A stretch of DNA of 11,655 nt from Synergistaceae bacterium (lineage in GTDB: Bacteria > Synergistota > Synergistia > Synergistales > Synergistaceae): NCBI GenBank assembly GCA_031283975.1, contig JAITAT010000106.1, forward strand, positions 1-11,655. The letters run 5' to 3'. Positions 10,626-11,655 of this stretch are shown here, piece after piece (the first letter of the stretch is position 1; each line of letters opens with the position of its first letter). The notes beneath the pieces are model-generated. The model did no database searches. It worked only from the letters and a program-made list of their open reading frames with translations, and was not told the origin of the DNA. Position numbers and translations under genes: made by a program.

Positions 10626-11306
10626 TCAGACGTGTAAAATATCGGCGTCAAGACTGTGGGGCGGAGTTCCACGGTCTTGACGCCGTTTGATATTCGCTTC
10701 CGCGAATCGTCTCAGGATATCGAGCCCGCAATCCCCGCTCTTTTCGGGGTGAAACTGCACTCCGAATACATTGCCTCGCTCCACGGCGGCGGTCAGTTCC
10801 GAGCCGTAACGCGTCACGGCCGTGACATATTCCGGCTCGGTGACGGCATAATACGAGTGTACAAAATAGACGTACGCGCAGTCGGAATCGGGCAGTATGG
10901 CGCTATGTCCGCGCATTTCGAGCAGATTCCAGCCGACCTGCGGTATCTTCAGCTTCCTATCGCCCGGCAGGGCGGCGTCGGGTATGCGGTCGACATGCCC
11001 CGGCAGAATTCCCAACCCTTCATGCTCGCCGTTCTCGTAACCAGTCTCGAATAACAACTGCATTCCAAGGCAAATTCCCAGCAACGGTGTCCCGGAAGCC
11101 GCCGCCGTGGAGACGCGCTCGGCCCATCCGCGGCGACGCAGTTCGGCGATCGCCCCTTCGAAAGCGCCCACTCCGGGCAGCACGATTTTATCCGCTTTAT
11201 CCAGCTCTTCCGGTCCGGCGGCGATGAAAGCGTCAAAGCCCAGCAAACGGAAAGCGTTCGAGACGCTTTTCAGATTGCCCATGCCAAAATCAATTATGCC
11301 AATCAT
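10626..11306 (-). CDS. hisH: Imidazole glycerol phosphate synthase glutaminase subunit HisH
   Basis: HisH hydrolyses glutamine and channels ammonia to HisF, which forms IGP and AICAR in histidine synthesis. The class I amidotransferase fold is complete: IIDFGMGNLKSV at the start, the oxyanion strand VLPGVGAFEGA, the nucleophile Cys79 in GICLGMQLL, then VGWN, YFVHSYYA, and the rest of the triad His186 and Glu188 in FHPEKSG. At 226 residues it is about 20 longer than usual; the extra tail (IKRRQDRGTPPHSLDADILHV) is encoded largely by an inverted repeat and looks acquired. The start is well supported by GGAGGGG at 11312-11318, 5 bases upstream, and follows hisB by 15 bases. hisA and hisF would normally follow but purH does, so the his operon is cut here or rearranged. 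The AICAR by-product of the HisF/HisH reaction is the PurH substrate, a metabolic link between the neighbours. Confidence 0.96.
   Translation of the reverse strand: MIGIIDFGMGNLKSVSNAFRLLGFDAFIAAGPEELDKADKIVLPGVGAFEGAIAELRRRGWAERVSTAAASGTPLLGICLGMQLLFETGYENGEHEGLGILPGHVDRIPDAALPGDRKLKIPQVGWNLLEMRGHSAILPDSDCAYVYFVHSYYAVTEPEYVTAVTRYGSELTAAVERGNVFGVQFHPEKSGDCGLDILRRFAEANIKRRQDRGTPPHSLDADILHV
10643..10685. repeat. Long inverted repeat in the 3' end of hisH
   Basis: Twelve perfectly complementary bases (10643-10654 with 10674-10685; core GTCAAGAC/GTCTTGAC) are extended by four more pairs (10656-10659 with 10669-10672) after one imperfect pair, leaving a loop of about 9 bases. It occupies the last codons of hisH. 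In minus-strand RNA it is followed by ATATTTTACAC, only modestly U-rich, and then the purH ribosome site. It could be a terminator or attenuator separating his from pur, an RNA-processing stem, or the scar of a repeat or mobile element. The imperfect pair is G-U in plus-strand RNA and A-C in minus-strand RNA. Confidence 0.75.
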
Positions 11307-11321
11307 CGAAACCCCTCCGTC

Positions 11322-11655
11322 CTAAAGGACGCCCTTCGTCGACAGAACGCCGGAAATTCTGGCGTCCTTCGACGCCGCTTTGTCCAGCGCGCGCCCGAAA
11401 GCCTTGAACATGGCCTCCGCGATGTGGTGATTGTTTTTACCGGCGAGTACCTTCATGTGCAAATTCAACCCAGCGTTGAGACATACCGCCCTGAAAAATT
11501 CCTCTATCATTTCGGTATCCATGTCTCCTATTTTCGGCGCGGTGAAAACGCCGTCGAACGCGAGATAAGGCCTGCCCGAAACGTCGAGCGCACACATCAC
11601 CAGGGCGTCTTCCATGGGAACCGTATCGGAACCGTACCGCGCTATACCCTTCCTG
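11322..11655 (-). CDS. hisB: Imidazoleglycerol-phosphate dehydratase, N-terminus outside window
   Basis: HisB (monofunctional IGPD) dehydrates imidazoleglycerol phosphate to imidazole acetol phosphate in histidine synthesis. The frame is open at the window edge: codons from 11654 read RKGIARYGSDTVPMEDALV, continuing the family sequence, so the ATG at 11615 is internal and about the first 80-90 residues lie outside. Visible family features are DVSGRPYLAFD, the EFFRAVCLNAGLNLHMKVLAGKN segment, and the metal-binding motif HHIAEAMFKAFGRAL, ending STKGVL and TAG. No lesion is seen in this part. hisH starts 15 bases downstream, so the two are cotranscribed. Confidence 0.96.
   Translation of the reverse strand, partial: RKGIARYGSDTVPMEDALVMCALDVSGRPYLAFDGVFTAPKIGDMDTEMIEEFFRAVCLNAGLNLHMKVLAGKNNHHIAEAMFKAFGRALDKAASKDARISGVLSTKGVL

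Overview
This window is a compact, GC-rich bacterial housekeeping segment. Every supportable gene is on the minus strand, so transcription runs from high to low coordinates. In that order the genes are hisB (5' end outside the window), hisH, purH, purD, purE, an lpd fragment, hppA, dnaG, rpoD, rqcP and eno (3' end outside the window). The largest gaps are 95 and 93 bases. I see no stretch over 300 bases without a gene, no RNA gene, no insertion sequence, no CRISPR array and no supportable plus-strand gene.

The high-coordinate part (about 6680-11655) holds two histidine genes, three de novo purine genes and a truncated dihydrolipoamide dehydrogenase. hisB and hisH have normal spacing and Shine-Dalgarno sites, but hisA and hisF do not follow; purH comes 26 bases after hisH. 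purH to lpd is tightly coupled: purH's ancestral stop lies 2 bases before purD, and purD/purE and purE/lpd share ATGA overlaps. Two of these genes are damaged. purH has an in-frame TAG exactly where the conserved ...AS-DAFFPF block should continue, cutting off the last 54 residues, which are well conserved after the stop. lpd stops after 193 residues, without its NAD and dimerisation domains. A long inverted repeat lies in the last codons of hisH.

The low-coordinate part (1-6586) holds a membrane-integral pyrophosphatase, then, after a 93-base gap with a GC-rich hairpin, the cluster dnaG-rpoD-rqcP-eno. This is the core of a macromolecular-synthesis operon (primase and primary sigma factor) with a ribosome quality-control S4 protein and enolase. 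All appear intact. The pyrophosphatase has residues typical of the K+-dependent subfamily, with the gate glutamate in the position found in Na+-transporting members, which suggests energy recovery from PPi in an anaerobe or energy-limited organism.

The organism cannot be fixed from these genes alone. The rqcP-type S4 protein, the K+-dependent pyrophosphatase, the SigA-like sigma factor and frequent ATA isoleucine codons despite high GC fit an anaerobic lineage such as Synergistota or a Clostridia-like group; this is a weak inference. Two broken metabolic genes close together suggest early gene decay (for example in a host-associated bacterium), though sequencing or assembly error must be excluded. 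I found no new defence or mobile system; the purH nonsense codon, the lpd truncation and the hisH hairpin are the points most worth following.
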